From contig CAJYJO010000021.1 in the NCBI GenBank assembly GCA_913774845.1, positions 1-59,751 on the forward strand: a stretch of 59,751 bases of DNA, given 5' to 3'. Position 1 is the first letter of the stretch; each line of letters begins with the position of its first letter. This DNA comes from an uncultured Microbacterium sp. (lineage in GTDB: Bacteria; Actinomycetota; Actinomycetes; Actinomycetales; Microbacteriaceae). The position numbers were made by a program, and so were the translations under genes. The notes beneath the pieces are model-generated. The model ran no database searches, was not told the DNA's origin, and worked only from the letters and a program-made list of their open reading frames with translations. This document shows, piece after piece, positions 31,767 through 40,875 of this stretch.

Positions 31767-33070
31767 GAGCGGACCGGCGCATCGGCGTCGTCGTACAGGG
31801 CCAGCGGCGCCTCCATGACCACCGCCCAGCCGGGTCCGGTCTCGGCCGGGCCCGCGCGGAAGGAGCCGTGCAGCAGATCGACGCGTTCGGCGAGACCGCT
31901 CAGGCCCCAGCCGAGTCCGGCCGCTCGTCCGCCCGCGAGCCGAGGTTCGCCACCCGCATCGGCGACGCTGACCCGGACGTCGCGCTCCGCCGCCGTCACC
32001 TCGACGCTGACGGCGGCGCCGGCCGCGTGCTTGCACGCGTTGGTGAGCGCCTCCTGCACCACGCGGTAAGCGGTGGCGGAGACGACGGCGGGCAGGTCAT
32101 CGACCTCGCCATGCGTGTGGGACGAGACGTCCATCCCCCGCGCCCTCCACCACTCGATCAGCTCGTCGAGAAAGCGCAGGTCGCGAGTCGGGCCGACCGC
32201 GGAGCCGTTCTCGGCGCGCAGATCGCGCAGCGCCGCGTACAGGCTCGCCGAGGCGAAGCGGCCCTCCGCGCGCATCTCGCCGATCAAGGCCGTCGCCTGC
32301 GCGGCATCCTGTCCGTCGATGTCGACCGCCGCGTCGGCGAGCGACAGCAGACCCGCGAGGTGCTGCCCGGCGACGTCGTGCAGCTCCTGCGCGATGCGGG
32401 CCCGCTCCAGCGTCCGCGCGTGCTCGATCTCGCTCTCGTGACGAGCCTCGGCGGCGGCGAACTCCTCCCGGGCGCGGCGGAGGGAGCTCATGCGCCGCGC
32501 CCACCACACGCCGAGCGCGGCCGCGCCCGACACGGGGGCGGCGAAAGCGAGGCCCGAGCTCAGGACGAAGCTGCTCGTCACGGCGAGCGGGGCGCCGGTC
32601 GCCCACGACCAGAGCGACAGGATGCCGACGGCTGCGCCGATGACCACGCCCGTCCACACGACGGCGACGGCAGCCCGCCGCTGCGCCGCGAGGAAGAAGA
32701 CGGCCACGGCGACGACCAGCGGCAGGGCGCCCAGCCAGCGCGGCACTTCGACGCCCACGATCAGTCCGAGGTAGCACGCGGTCGTGCCCAGGACCGCCCC
32801 GACGGGGAACCGCGGCGACAGGAGGAGGAACGCGCTCTGAACGGCGCACCCGAGCACCACCGCGGCGATCACCGCGGCCAGGGGAAAGCGGTAGCCCCAG
32901 ACGACATCGCCCTGGAGGAGAGCGGCCATCGGGTCGGCGAGCGACGGCACGAGGGTGACGGCGAACACGATGGCGACGAACGTCACCATGGAACGCGGGC
33001 GGTTCAGGATGCGGGTGAAGCCCGCGGTGTCGACCGCGTCTCGGTCGGGATGATCGTCGGTCGTCGGCAC
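31763..33070 (-). CDS. NarL-type sensor histidine kinase (chromosomal)
   Basis: The 435-residue kinase starts at a GTG and has six or more membrane helices in residues ~25-200, a charged linker, a HisKA_3 domain (RARIAQELHDVAGQHLAGL) and a HATPase domain (QEALTNACKHA and GLGWGLSGLAERV). The pair kinase/regulator is ordered as in the island but without an Xre gene. Similarity to the island kinase is evident along the whole catalytic part, including ALIGEMRAEGRFASASLY versus the matching island segment. Confidence 0.9.
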   Translation of the reverse strand: MPTTDDHPDRDAVDTAGFTRILNRPRSMVTFVAIVFAVTLVPSLADPMAALLQGDVVWGYRFPLAAVIAAVVLGCAVQSAFLLLSPRFPVGAVLGTTACYLGLIVGVEVPRWLGALPLVVAVAVFFLAAQRRAAVAVVWTGVVIGAAVGILSLWSWATGAPLAVTSSFVLSSGLAFAAPVSGAAALGVWWARRMSSLRRAREEFAAAEARHESEIEHARTLERARIAQELHDVAGQHLAGLLSLADAAVDIDGQDAAQATALIGEMRAEGRFASASLYAALRDLRAENGSAVGPTRDLRFLDELIEWWRARGMDVSSHTHGEVDDLPAVVSATAYRVVQEALTNACKHAAGAAVSVEVTAAERDVRVSVADAGGEPRLAGGRAAGLGWGLSGLAERVDLLHGSFRAGPAETGPGWAVVMEAPLALYDDADAPVRS

Positions 33071-33074
33071 CGCG

Positions 33075-33503
33075 TCACTCTAGCGTCGGCGGGAGGACGT
33101 ACACGACGTCGTCGCCGTCGCGCTCGTGCTCGACGAACCCGATGCGCGCGAGCAGGTCGTGCGAGGGATCGTCGTCGGCCGCGACGCACGCGTAGAGGGG
33201 ACGCTCGGCCTCCTGAGCAGTGAGCAGACGCAGCGCCTCGGATGGTGCCTCGTCGCCGATCCCGGGCACGAGGGCGAGGAGGATCTCGCGGTCGTCGCCC
33301 CGGTCCATGGCTGCGGCGACCCCCACCACGTCGTCGTCCTGCACGATGACCTGCGCGTCCACGTCGTCGCGGTCGACCCACCCGTCGAAGGCCGGTCGGT
33401 CCCCGCCGACGGCGTTCGGCCACGCGGACCTGCTGTCGTGGACCGCCTGGAAGGCGGCATCCCGATCGGCGTCGGTCAGAGGGCGGAGCTCGATGTGGGC
33501 CAT
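33075..33503 (-). CDS. GNAT-family acetyltransferase
   Basis: The 142-residue protein begins MAHIELRPLTDADRDAAFQA, the usual first strand and helix of GNAT folds, and ends with LLARIGFVEHERDGDDVVYVL, the usual last helix and strand. The acetyl-CoA loop (Q/RxxGxG/A) is not obvious, so catalytic function is uncertain. It is on the same strand as the kinase gene, 4 bp upstream of its start, and may be cotranscribed with it. Confidence 0.7.
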   Translation of the reverse strand: MAHIELRPLTDADRDAAFQAVHDSRSAWPNAVGGDRPAFDGWVDRDDVDAQVIVQDDDVVGVAAAMDRGDDREILLALVPGIGDEAPSEALRLLTAQEAERPLYACVAADDDPSHDLLARIGFVEHERDGDDVVYVLPPTLE

Positions 33504-33552
33504 GACGTCACGGTAGCGAGGGCACCGGCACGCGTCCCACGTCCTTGTGCGC

Positions 33553-34161
33553 TCAGGCGAAACCGTGCAGGGCGAGGAAGGTCCAGGTGGCGCCGTTCGC
33601 GTCGCGGCGCGAGATCTGGTCGAGCAGATGGCGGAAGAGCGTCGCGCGGGTGTCGTCACCGATGCTCTGCCACCCCTCGAGATTGCGTCGCAGCACCAGG
33701 CCCGTCTGGTCGAGAGCCTTGGCGAAGACGATGTTGCGCGAAATGGCCACCATGTGGGTGTAGAAAGCGAGCACGGCATCCACATAGGCGCGGGAGGTGT
33801 CGGCATCCCGCATCGCGGAGGCGAGGGTGACGGCGGCCTCCAGCTCGTCGGTCTCGCCGTGCTGGAGACCCACGCGCATGGCCCCCGCGATGGTGTGCGT
33901 CGCGTACTCGCGCATGTCGGTCCGAGAGCGCTCGGTGAGCGCGGCGACGCGGGTGTAACGGTTGGCCGCGACCTCGACGAGACCGATGCGCTCGAGCTTC
34001 TGCAGCGCCTCGCGCACGGGCGTGCGGGAGATGCCCATGAGGGTGGCGAGCTCGACGTCGCGCAGGCGGTCGCCGGGCTGCAGCCGACCGTCGACGATGG
34101 CCTCGCCGAGGAGCCGGTAGGCCTCATCGACGAGGGCGGATGCGCGCCGTCGTTCGTCCAT
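33553..34161 (-). CDS. GntR-family (FadR/FCD) transcriptional regulator
   Basis: The 202-residue protein has an N-terminal winged helix (GEAIVDGRLQPGDRLRDVELATLMGISRTPVREAL, then LERIGLVEV) and an all-helical FCD ligand-binding domain with the metal-binding His residues expected in TMREYATH-like and FYTHMVAISRN segments. The ATG at 34159-34161 was chosen over an upstream one that adds MINHGRKIRL. It is divergent from the cspA region. The metabolite and targets are unknown. Confidence 0.87.
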   Translation of the reverse strand: MDERRRASALVDEAYRLLGEAIVDGRLQPGDRLRDVELATLMGISRTPVREALQKLERIGLVEVAANRYTRVAALTERSRTDMREYATHTIAGAMRVGLQHGETDELEAAVTLASAMRDADTSRAYVDAVLAFYTHMVAISRNIVFAKALDQTGLVLRRNLEGWQSIGDDTRATLFRHLLDQISRRDANGATWTFLALHGFA

Positions 34162-34481
34162 CAGGCGGATCTTACGGCCATGGTTTATCACAGAACATGG
34201 ACATAACTGCCTGATTCTTCGTTTTCGTGTCGCGCGCGGGCTCCGGCATGGGTAAAGTGATCGCCGTCACGCCTCGCGTGACATATCCGGGGGGATCCGT
34301 CGACGCCCGGGCTTCGAGCCATGCTCAGCCCGGGCGTCGTATGGGCTTAAGGGCCGACAACCACCATTTCGTGCGGCGCAACGTTTGTGTCACGGACTCG
34401 TGCGACCGTGCAGGCGTCCGGCTACCGTGGGGGCACAGATCGGCGCGCTCGGCGCCGACTCGAGCGGAAAACGGCTACACG
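34162..34481. other. Spacer between gntR and the cold-shock gene, with two strong hairpins
   Basis: This 320-bp region contains GTCACGC-ctc-GCGTGAC (34266-34282) and a perfect 12-bp stem GACGCCCGGGCT (34302-34313) with AGCCCGGGCGTC (34327-34338). GGTAAAGTG at about 34251-34259 could be a -10 element. A plausible cspA -10 is GCTACCGT near 34420. The hairpins may be a small RNA with its terminator or part of a long cspA leader. Confidence 0.45.
34302..34338 (+). terminator. Perfect 12-bp stem upstream of cspA
   Basis: GACGCCCGGGCT and AGCCCGGGCGTC pair perfectly around a 13-base loop. No coding region ends just before it on the + strand, so it would terminate a non-coding transcript or act as a leader hairpin. 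T-run is weak (GTCGTATGG). Confidence 0.5.
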
Positions 34482-34688
34482 ATGAGCACGCAGGGTACGG
34501 TCAAGTGGTTCAACTCGGAGAAGGGCTTCGGCTTCATCGCCCCCGACGACGGTAGCCAGGACGTCTTCGCGCACTACAGCGCGATCCAGTCGGGCGGTTA
34601 CCGCTCGCTCGAGGAGAACCAGCGCGTCGAGTTCGACGTCGAGCAGGGCCCCAAGGGCCTGCAGGCGTCGAACATCCGCGCTCTCTGA
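34482..34688 (+). CDS. cspA: Cold-shock domain protein
   Basis: The 68-residue protein is a single cold-shock domain with RNP1 [10 protein letters not shown] and RNP2 [10 protein letters not shown], starting [14 protein letters not shown]. It binds single-stranded nucleic acid as an RNA chaperone. Length is normal. The ATG was chosen because the family starts directly at the first strand. It is monocistronic and convergent with the MprF-like gene. Confidence 0.95.
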   Translation: MSTQGTVKWFNSEKGFGFIAPDDGSQDVFAHYSAIQSGGYRSLEENQRVEFDVEQGPKGLQASNIRAL

Positions 34689-34766
34689 CGTCACCCCGGC
34701 CCCGGCCGGACGGACCGCCACCGTGCGTCCGCCGGTCGGGGCCGTCGACGTGCGCGGCGGTCCGCG

Positions 34767-36839
34767 TCAGCGCTCCTGGCGGACCAGGTCGACGCCCGCC
34801 GCGGCGAACTGCCGCAGCGTCGCGTGCGGCAGGAAGGCCCGCGTGAGCGCCGCGCCGATCCGGGTGAGGTCGGCCTCGTCGCGGTACAGCAGGTACATGG
34901 TCTCGTAGCGCGGGTGGAACTTCTGCTTGAACCGGTGCAGGGAGGCGAAGCCGTAGACCGGCTCGAGCAGCTCGGCCATGCGGGTCTGCAGAGCGGCGAT
35001 CGCGCCGGCATCCGCGGGGTACTCGTGTGCCAACGGCGCCCCCGACAGCGACATGACCTCGGCACCCTCCGCCGAGAACTGCTGCGCGGACGCTCCGATG
35101 AGGTATTCCATGACGGGGCCGAAGCCGCCGTCGCGGCGGCGCATCAGATCGAGCGTCCACCCGCGGATCCCGCTCTCGCCGTACACCGGGAGCCACGAGA
35201 GGAAGCCGTCGACGTCGCCGTCGGGGGAGACGGCGAGGGCGAGCCGGACCTCCGGGTCGGTCGCCTCGTGCAGGGTGCCGAGGGTGAAGCCCATCTCGGG
35301 CAGCCCCTTGTCGCCCACCCAACTCTCCGAGATGGCCCGCAGCTGCTGGCGCACGCCCCACGTCTCGTCGCTCAGCCGCGACAGGCGGAACGTCATGCCC
35401 TCGCGCTGCGCGCGGTTCAGCGAGGTGCGCACCGCACCCCACGCCTTGCCCGTGAACTGCAGACCGGGCAGGTCGACGACGGTGTCGTCGGCGACCACGA
35501 TGCTCCGCCAGCCGCTCGGAACCGCCGCCCGTGTCTGCTCTCCCGCGCTGAAGAAGCACGGGGCGAGGCCCGCCATCTCCGCACCGTCGATGAAGGCTCG
35601 AACGGTGTCGCGCCGCGTCTCGGGCGGTCCGAGTGGGTCGGCCAGCGCGAGCGCGACCCCCGAGCGCCGCTGATAGGCGACGATGCCGCGACCGAAGCGC
35701 GCGTACGTCATGCCCTCCCACGTGGTCATCCACGACAGCGTCCCGCCGCCCGACGCGTGCAGGAGCGCCTTCGCGTCGCCGGCGGACGGCGGCGGGTTCT
35801 CCCCGAGCGCCGCCTTCGGCCGAGCGCGGAACGCGCCGCGGACCAGCACGAAATAGACGGACGCCACGATCCACAGCGTGGAGGACGCCAGGACGCTGGT
35901 GACGTCGGCATCCAGATCCTGCTCGAGACCGGTCGCCCCGGACAGCGACAGGATGCCGATGAGCAGGAGGACCAGAAGGAGGTTCAGGGCGCTGTAGACC
36001 AGCACCACGACCCACGCCCATCGGCGACCGCGGCGCAGGGCCGTGGCCACGATCAGCACGACGATCGTGTTCACCGCGACGTCGATCCACGAGCCCGACG
36101 TGGCCGCGGAGTACCCGAAGGGTCCGGTCATCGGTGCGAAGTAGCCGAGGATCTCGATCGCGCCCAGGGCGCAGAGCATGACGACGGCGATCAGGCGCTG
36201 CTCGCGCACGCTCACGCGCTGCGGGCGCAGCGATCGGTCGACGGCGAGGATCAGGCCGACCGCAAGGGCGTGCTCGAGATCGGCGATCGAGCCGTAGTAC
36301 ACGAGCGCCACCGACAGCGCGGCGATGAACACGGTCCAGGCGCGCAGCCGCCAGGGGGAGGGCAGCAGCGCGAGAGCGCCCGCGAGACACGCGAACACAC
36401 CCCCGGACGGACCCACGTCGAGCGCAGCCGCCTGCTCCTGCGCCCACGGCCAGGGCGATAGCGCGGCGAGCCACAGGAAGACCACGGCCCCCAGCACCGA
36501 GAACAGCTGGCCGACCGCGAAGTACGCGGCGGCGACACGCGAGCCGCGCCGTAGCTCCAGGAAGGCGATGCCCACGAAGGCGGGGACGCCGGCGAGGTAC
36601 ACCCAGGGCGTCGTGACGAAGAAGGTGCCGGTGACGGGCGTCCACCAGCGGCCCTCCTCGAGGGCGGGCAGCCCGTAGGCGACGGCGGGGAAGAGCTCGG
36701 ACTCCGTGAAGGGACGCCACAGCCCGCTCGAGAGCAGGCCGACGAGGATCAGGATGCCGGCCAGGGCCAGCGTGAACGGCACGCGTCGGGCCGCCGCGAT
36801 CAGGCGAACGGCCGTGGTCTTCTCCCCCATGCCGCTCAC
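34767..36839 (-). CDS. Rhomboid-like membrane domain fused to DUF2156 aminoacyl-phospholipid synthase domain (MprF-like)
   Basis: The 690-residue protein has an N-terminal half with six helices in the rhomboid order, including GPSG (Ser145) and EHALAVGL (His190), which match the rhomboid GxSG serine and histidine positions. Four or five more helices follow (to about residue 345). The C-terminal ~310 residues form a DUF2156/LPG-synthase-type tandem GNAT domain (ALLHASGGGTLSWMTTWEGM, then YQRRSGVALALADPLG). By family the C-terminus transfers an amino acid from aminoacyl-tRNA to a phospholipid. Whether the rhomboid half cleaves anything is unknown. Confidence 0.78.
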   Translation of the reverse strand: MSGMGEKTTAVRLIAAARRVPFTLALAGILILVGLLSSGLWRPFTESELFPAVAYGLPALEEGRWWTPVTGTFFVTTPWVYLAGVPAFVGIAFLELRRGSRVAAAYFAVGQLFSVLGAVVFLWLAALSPWPWAQEQAAALDVGPSGGVFACLAGALALLPSPWRLRAWTVFIAALSVALVYYGSIADLEHALAVGLILAVDRSLRPQRVSVREQRLIAVVMLCALGAIEILGYFAPMTGPFGYSAATSGSWIDVAVNTIVVLIVATALRRGRRWAWVVVLVYSALNLLLVLLLIGILSLSGATGLEQDLDADVTSVLASSTLWIVASVYFVLVRGAFRARPKAALGENPPPSAGDAKALLHASGGGTLSWMTTWEGMTYARFGRGIVAYQRRSGVALALADPLGPPETRRDTVRAFIDGAEMAGLAPCFFSAGEQTRAAVPSGWRSIVVADDTVVDLPGLQFTGKAWGAVRTSLNRAQREGMTFRLSRLSDETWGVRQQLRAISESWVGDKGLPEMGFTLGTLHEATDPEVRLALAVSPDGDVDGFLSWLPVYGESGIRGWTLDLMRRRDGGFGPVMEYLIGASAQQFSAEGAEVMSLSGAPLAHEYPADAGAIAALQTRMAELLEPVYGFASLHRFKQKFHPRYETMYLLYRDEADLTRIGAALTRAFLPHATLRQFAAAGVDLVRQER

Positions 36840-36878
36840 GATAGGGCACGGTCTCCGCGCGGCCGAGGGACGGAGCCG

Positions 36879-38069
36879 TCAGCGACCGGGGTCGACAGCG
36901 TGCCAGGCCGCGCGCGCGGCGGAGAGCGCCTCGGTGGCGTCGGCCGCGGCGCGTGCGCGGGCGAGGTGACGGCGGGCCTCGTCCAGGCGCAGGCGTTCGT
37001 CGATCGTCGGACGGCCGTCCGCTCGGGCCTCGTCGCGGGCCTCGGCCGAGGCGAGCGCCGCGCGGGCGCAGGCGAGGGTACCCGGAAGAGCCGTCCGCGC
37101 CGCCTCGAGACGTCGGCGCTCGCCGACGGCCGCCCCCACCGCGGCGTCGCGCACCTCGCGGACGTGGGCGACGGTGGCGACGGCGTGGCGGGGACGTCGG
37201 TCCGAGGTGGCGGCGGCGGCCTCGAGCGTCCGACTCGCCGCACGAAGTCGTTCGTCGGCGTCGGGCGCGCATGTCTCGGGACGTGCGCGGGTCGTCTCGA
37301 GGGCGTCCGCCAGTTCGGCCCGGGCCGCGGCGATCTCGGCGGCGGCGTTCTCGGCGGCCTGCAGGGCAGCGCGGTGATCGTCCTCGACCGCCCGCAGGCT
37401 TCGCGCGGCGCGCGTCAGCGCAGAGGTCGCTGTTTCGAGGTCGGCACGGTCGGCGAGAGCGGCGTCGGCCTCGTCGAGGGCGTCGGCTGCCGCTCGAGCG
37501 GCCGCCGCGGCGTCGTCCCAGTCCGCGGCGTCGAAGCGCGCGCGAAGGCTCTCGAGCAACGGCTCGGGGTCGCCCGCGGCCCGGACGATCTCGTCGCGGC
37601 GGCGCCGTGCGGCGGCGGTGAGCTGCTCCGGCGTGCGGTTCGTCCGCACCCACTCGGCCAGATCCGTCCGCGTCACGGTGATGCGGGCCAGCTGCGTCTC
37701 GAGACCCGACCGCACCGCCCGCGCCTGATCGCGACGCCGTGCCGCGACACCGATGTGAGCGCGCAGGGTCGACACGTCGACGAAACCGCGGTCGCGCGCG
37801 CGTTGCGCCGCCGTCCGCCCGCGGCGCAGTTGCGGGGGGACGTCCACGGCGTCGGGGACGTCGGCGCCGTCGAAAGCCGCGTCGAGCTCGTCGACGGCGT
37901 CATGGACACGCACGAGCACCGCGGTCGCCTCGGCCACGGCGGCATCCGCCTGGGACCGGGCCCGAGGAGAATGCCGGGTGAGGCGCACCGCGATCACGAT
38001 CACGACGGCGAGAACGGCGGCGATCGCCAGCGCGACCGCCGCGGGCACCACCCAGCCGAGGTCAGGCAC
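36879..38069 (-). CDS. Membrane-anchored coiled-coil protein, unknown function
   Basis: The 396-residue protein has one N-terminal transmembrane helix (about residues 6-28). It then consists almost wholly of Ala/Arg/Glu-rich heptad-like helices, so it should form long coiled coils in the cytoplasm or outside. Only one Cys pair is present. I recognise no family. It overlaps the HAD hydrolase stop region by 8 bp and probably shares its transcript. The MprF-like gene follows on the same strand after 39 bp. Confidence 0.65.
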   Translation of the reverse strand: MPDLGWVVPAAVALAIAAVLAVVIVIAVRLTRHSPRARSQADAAVAEATAVLVRVHDAVDELDAAFDGADVPDAVDVPPQLRRGRTAAQRARDRGFVDVSTLRAHIGVAARRRDQARAVRSGLETQLARITVTRTDLAEWVRTNRTPEQLTAAARRRRDEIVRAAGDPEPLLESLRARFDAADWDDAAAAARAAADALDEADAALADRADLETATSALTRAARSLRAVEDDHRAALQAAENAAAEIAAARAELADALETTRARPETCAPDADERLRAASRTLEAAAATSDRRPRHAVATVAHVREVRDAAVGAAVGERRRLEAARTALPGTLACARAALASAEARDEARADGRPTIDERLRLDEARRHLARARAAADATEALSAARAAWHAVDPGR

Positions 38070-38766
38070 CGGCGGGGGTACGCGCGTCGGCCGTGTCGTC
38101 GACCAGCAGCAGAGCCCGCAGCTCGTCGATGTCGTCGACCGCCGCCTGTGCGCCCTCGGACTCGTGGGGCCAGCTGAAGCCCCACCGCACGAAGATCACC
38201 GGCACTCCGGCATCCGCCCCGCCCTCGACGTCGTGGTGGCGGTCGCCGATGAGGACCGGACGGGAGACGTCGGCGCCGACGGCCTCGAGGCGACGCAGCG
38301 CTTCGCGCACGATGTCGGCCTTCGTCGCGAGCGTTCGCTCGTCGAGCGAGGCCCCGGCGATCGCTTCGAGGGAGGGGGCGAGGCCGAAGTGGTCCATCAG
38401 GGCGACGACCTGCACCTCGGGCTTCGAGCTCGCCGTCGACTGCGGCACACCGGCAGCGTGCAGGTCGTGCACGAGCTCACCCACTCCGGGGTAGAGGCGG
38501 GCGCTCACCGTGTACCCCTCCTTCTTATTGAGGCCGCGGTAGAAGGCGACGGCCTCGGTGGCCTGCTCCGGGGTCATGCCCACGTTGACCTGGAAGGAGT
38601 CGAGCATCGGCGGACCGATCCACCGCGAGAGCTCGCCGCGCGTCGGCGGCGTGCGGCCGAGGTGCTCGAGGGTGATGGTCAGACGGCGGAGGATCCCCTC
38701 CGAGGCATCGACGATCGTTCCGTCGACGTCCCACAGGACGCAGGAGAAGGGAGAGCGTACGGGCAT
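38062..38766 (-). CDS. HAD-superfamily hydrolase (phosphoglycolate phosphatase-like)
   Basis: The 234-residue protein shows HAD motif I VLWDVDGTIVDAS (nucleophile Asp13 and Asp15), motif II STASSK near 136, a Lys in ATKADIVREAL and motif IV LIGDRHHDVEGGADAG. A helical cap (subclass C1) lies between I and II. These enzymes remove phosphate from small substrates; the exact one cannot be read. The start ATG lies at 38764-38766. Confidence 0.88.
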   Translation of the reverse strand: MPVRSPFSCVLWDVDGTIVDASEGILRRLTITLEHLGRTPPTRGELSRWIGPPMLDSFQVNVGMTPEQATEAVAFYRGLNKKEGYTVSARLYPGVGELVHDLHAAGVPQSTASSKPEVQVVALMDHFGLAPSLEAIAGASLDERTLATKADIVREALRRLEAVGADVSRPVLIGDRHHDVEGGADAGVPVIFVRWGFSWPHESEGAQAAVDDIDELRALLLVDDTADARTPAGA

Positions 38767-38883
38767 GCGTCCACGCTACCGGCGCGGTCGCCCGCCCGGT
38801 CGGAGCGGCGGTGTGGAGGCGGTGTCAGATGGCCGACCTGGTGGCGTGGAGCGCGGATGCTCGGCTCCCTGCACGGATGCGGC

Positions 38884-39582
38884 TCAGAACAGACGCGGGG
38901 CGCCGGACTGCACGCCCTTCATCTCGTCGTAGTCGAGGGTGAGGCAGCGGATGCCGCGATCGGTCGCGAGCACTCGTGCCTGCGGCTTGATCTCCTGCGC
39001 GGCGAACACACCCGTGACCGGCGCCAGCAGCGGATCGCGGTTCAGCAGCTCGAGGTAGCGCGTGAGCTGCTCCACGCCGTCGATGTCGCCGCGACGCTTC
39101 ACCTCGATCGCGACCGTCCCCGGCCCGTCGTCGTTGCGCAGCAGCAGGTCGACCGGGCCGATCGCGGTCGGGTATTCGCGACGAACGAGCGTGAGGTTGT
39201 CTCCGACGACCGAGACCTGCTCGGCGAGCAGCCGCTGCAGATCGGCCTCGACGCCGTCTTTGATGAGGCCCGGGTCGACGCCCAGGTCGTGGGCGGTGTC
39301 GTGGATGATCTCGTGGATGCGCACCAGCAGCGCGTCGCCGGTCTTCGCGTGCGTGACGCGCCACCGCTCGATCACGCCGTCTTCGACGTCGACGTCATCG
39401 GGCTGCTCGAGCGTGAGCGAGCACGGGGGGCTCATCCAGTTCAGCGGCTTGTACGATCCGCCGTCGGAGTGCACGAGCAGGCTGCCGTCGCCCTTGTGCA
39501 CGAGCAGGCGGGTGGCGAGGGGCAGATGCGCGTTGAGGCGGCCGGTGTAGTCGACGGAGCAACGGGCGATGACGAGACGCAC
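38884..39582 (-). CDS. nucS: Mismatch-specific endonuclease NucS/EndoMS
   Basis: The 232-residue protein matches NucS along its length: [20 protein letters not shown] at the N-terminus, [11 protein letters not shown], and the C-terminal nuclease core with [34 protein letters not shown]. It ends in PRLF, the type of C-terminal tail that binds the beta clamp. NucS provides MutS/MutL-independent mismatch repair in actinobacteria, cutting both strands at G-T, T-T and G-G mispairs. It stands 9 bp upstream of the MFS gene's stop, which reads in the same direction. Confidence 0.95.
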   Translation of the reverse strand: MRLVIARCSVDYTGRLNAHLPLATRLLVHKGDGSLLVHSDGGSYKPLNWMSPPCSLTLEQPDDVDVEDGVIERWRVTHAKTGDALLVRIHEIIHDTAHDLGVDPGLIKDGVEADLQRLLAEQVSVVGDNLTLVRREYPTAIGPVDLLLRNDDGPGTVAIEVKRRGDIDGVEQLTRYLELLNRDPLLAPVTGVFAAQEIKPQARVLATDRGIRCLTLDYDEMKGVQSGAPRLF

Positions 39583-39591
39583 CCGACGAGC

Positions 39592-40830
39592 CTAATCGCG
39601 TCGCGCGGGCTCTTCCGCGGGGGCGGTCACGACGAGGGGTTTGGCGGCCCCGGAGAAGAGACCGGATGCCACGATCAGTCCGACCACGATGAGCAGCGTG
39701 TTGAGCAGCCCGATGTGGTCGCCGATCCAGCCGAGGATCGGGGGGCCGCACAGGAAAGCCACGTAGCCGATGGTCGCGGCGGCCGCGACGCGGGACGCGG
39801 CCTTGGCGGGGTCGTCGGCGGCGGCGGACATGCCGATCGGGAAGCCGAGCGAGGCGCCGAGGCCCCAGAGCGCCGCGCCCACGAAGACGAGGGGGCCGTA
39901 GGGGGCGAGGATGAACAGCAGCAGACCCGCGGCCGCGGTGCCGGCGAGCACGCGCAGCACGATGACGCGGCCCAGTCGGTCGACCACCGGGCCGCCGACG
40001 ATGCGACCGACGGTCATCGCGACCGAGAACACCGCAAGCACCGCCGGGCCGGCCTCTTCGGGAGCGCCGTGCTCGTACACCACGGCGGAGGGGAGCCAGT
40101 CGTTGGCGCTACCCTCGGCGAAGGCCATGCCGAGCATGATGACGCCGAGCGTGTACGTGCGCGGCTCGCGCCAGGCCTGCAGCGACACGGCGAGGCGCTC
40201 GCGCCAGTGGGTGCGCTCCTCAGCGACGGGGGCGTCCATCGCCACCTCGGCGCGCGGCACGTTCGCGACCGACACGACGGCCACGACGACGATGACGATC
40301 CCCATCGCCACGCAGTGGGCGATCACCGGGATGCCGAGGCTGACCGCCACGAAGCCGAGTCCCGCGCCGATGACCGTGCCGAAGCTGAAGAAGGCGTGCA
40401 GCAGGGGCATGATCGTGCGGCCCGTGGCCTTCTCGAGGGCGGCCCCCTCGACGTTCATCATCACGTCGACCGCGCCGTTGCCGAAGCCGAACAGCGCGAG
40501 GCCCGTGAGCGCCACCCCGAAGAGCTGGAAGGTGTCGGCACCGAAGCCGATGATCGCGAGACCTGCGCCCACCAGCACGAGGGCGAGGAGCATCCCGGAA
40601 CGCGCCCCGATCCGTGCCATGACCGCCGGGGCCACCGAGAGGCCGATGATGGATGCCACGCCCATCCCGAGCAGGAGCAGGCCGACGCCGGAGTTCTCGA
40701 TGCCGAGCGACTCGCGGATCGCGGGCACCCGGGAGGCCCAGGTCGAGATGCTGAGGCCGCTCGCGAGGAAGATGGCGCAGATGGCGACGTGCCAGCGCAC
40801 GAGCTGCGAGCGGGTCAGGGTCGCGATCAT
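39592..40830 (-). CDS. Major facilitator superfamily transporter
   Basis: The 412-residue protein has 12 predicted helices and MFS landmarks: the loop after helix 2 (RIGARSGM) and a second-half repeat (DRLGRVIVLRVL). The substrate is unknown. The divergent LacI-type regulator and two shared palindromes suggest induction by a sugar or related metabolite, though the N-terminal sequence resembles general MFS exporters. The start is the ATG at 40828-40830; the much longer open frame upstream is a shadow of the LacI gene. Confidence 0.88.
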   Translation of the reverse strand: MIATLTRSQLVRWHVAICAIFLASGLSISTWASRVPAIRESLGIENSGVGLLLLGMGVASIIGLSVAPAVMARIGARSGMLLALVLVGAGLAIIGFGADTFQLFGVALTGLALFGFGNGAVDVMMNVEGAALEKATGRTIMPLLHAFFSFGTVIGAGLGFVAVSLGIPVIAHCVAMGIVIVVVAVVSVANVPRAEVAMDAPVAEERTHWRERLAVSLQAWREPRTYTLGVIMLGMAFAEGSANDWLPSAVVYEHGAPEEAGPAVLAVFSVAMTVGRIVGGPVVDRLGRVIVLRVLAGTAAAGLLLFILAPYGPLVFVGAALWGLGASLGFPIGMSAAADDPAKAASRVAAAATIGYVAFLCGPPILGWIGDHIGLLNTLLIVVGLIVASGLFSGAAKPLVVTAPAEEPARRD

Positions 40831-40843
40831 GCGAACACTGTAC

Positions 40844-40875
40844 CGAATCGATTCGACGTTGATCGAATCGATTCG
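40844..40875. promoter_or_regulatory. Two identical palindromic operators between the MFS and lacI-type genes
   Basis: CGAATCGATTCG occurs at 40844-40855 and again at 40864-40875, 20 bp apart (about two helical turns). They lie in the 78-bp divergent promoter region, 14 and 34 bp from the MFS start. The odd-looking match to a LacI-family palindrome with a central CG supports binding by the adjacent regulator. Confidence 0.75.
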
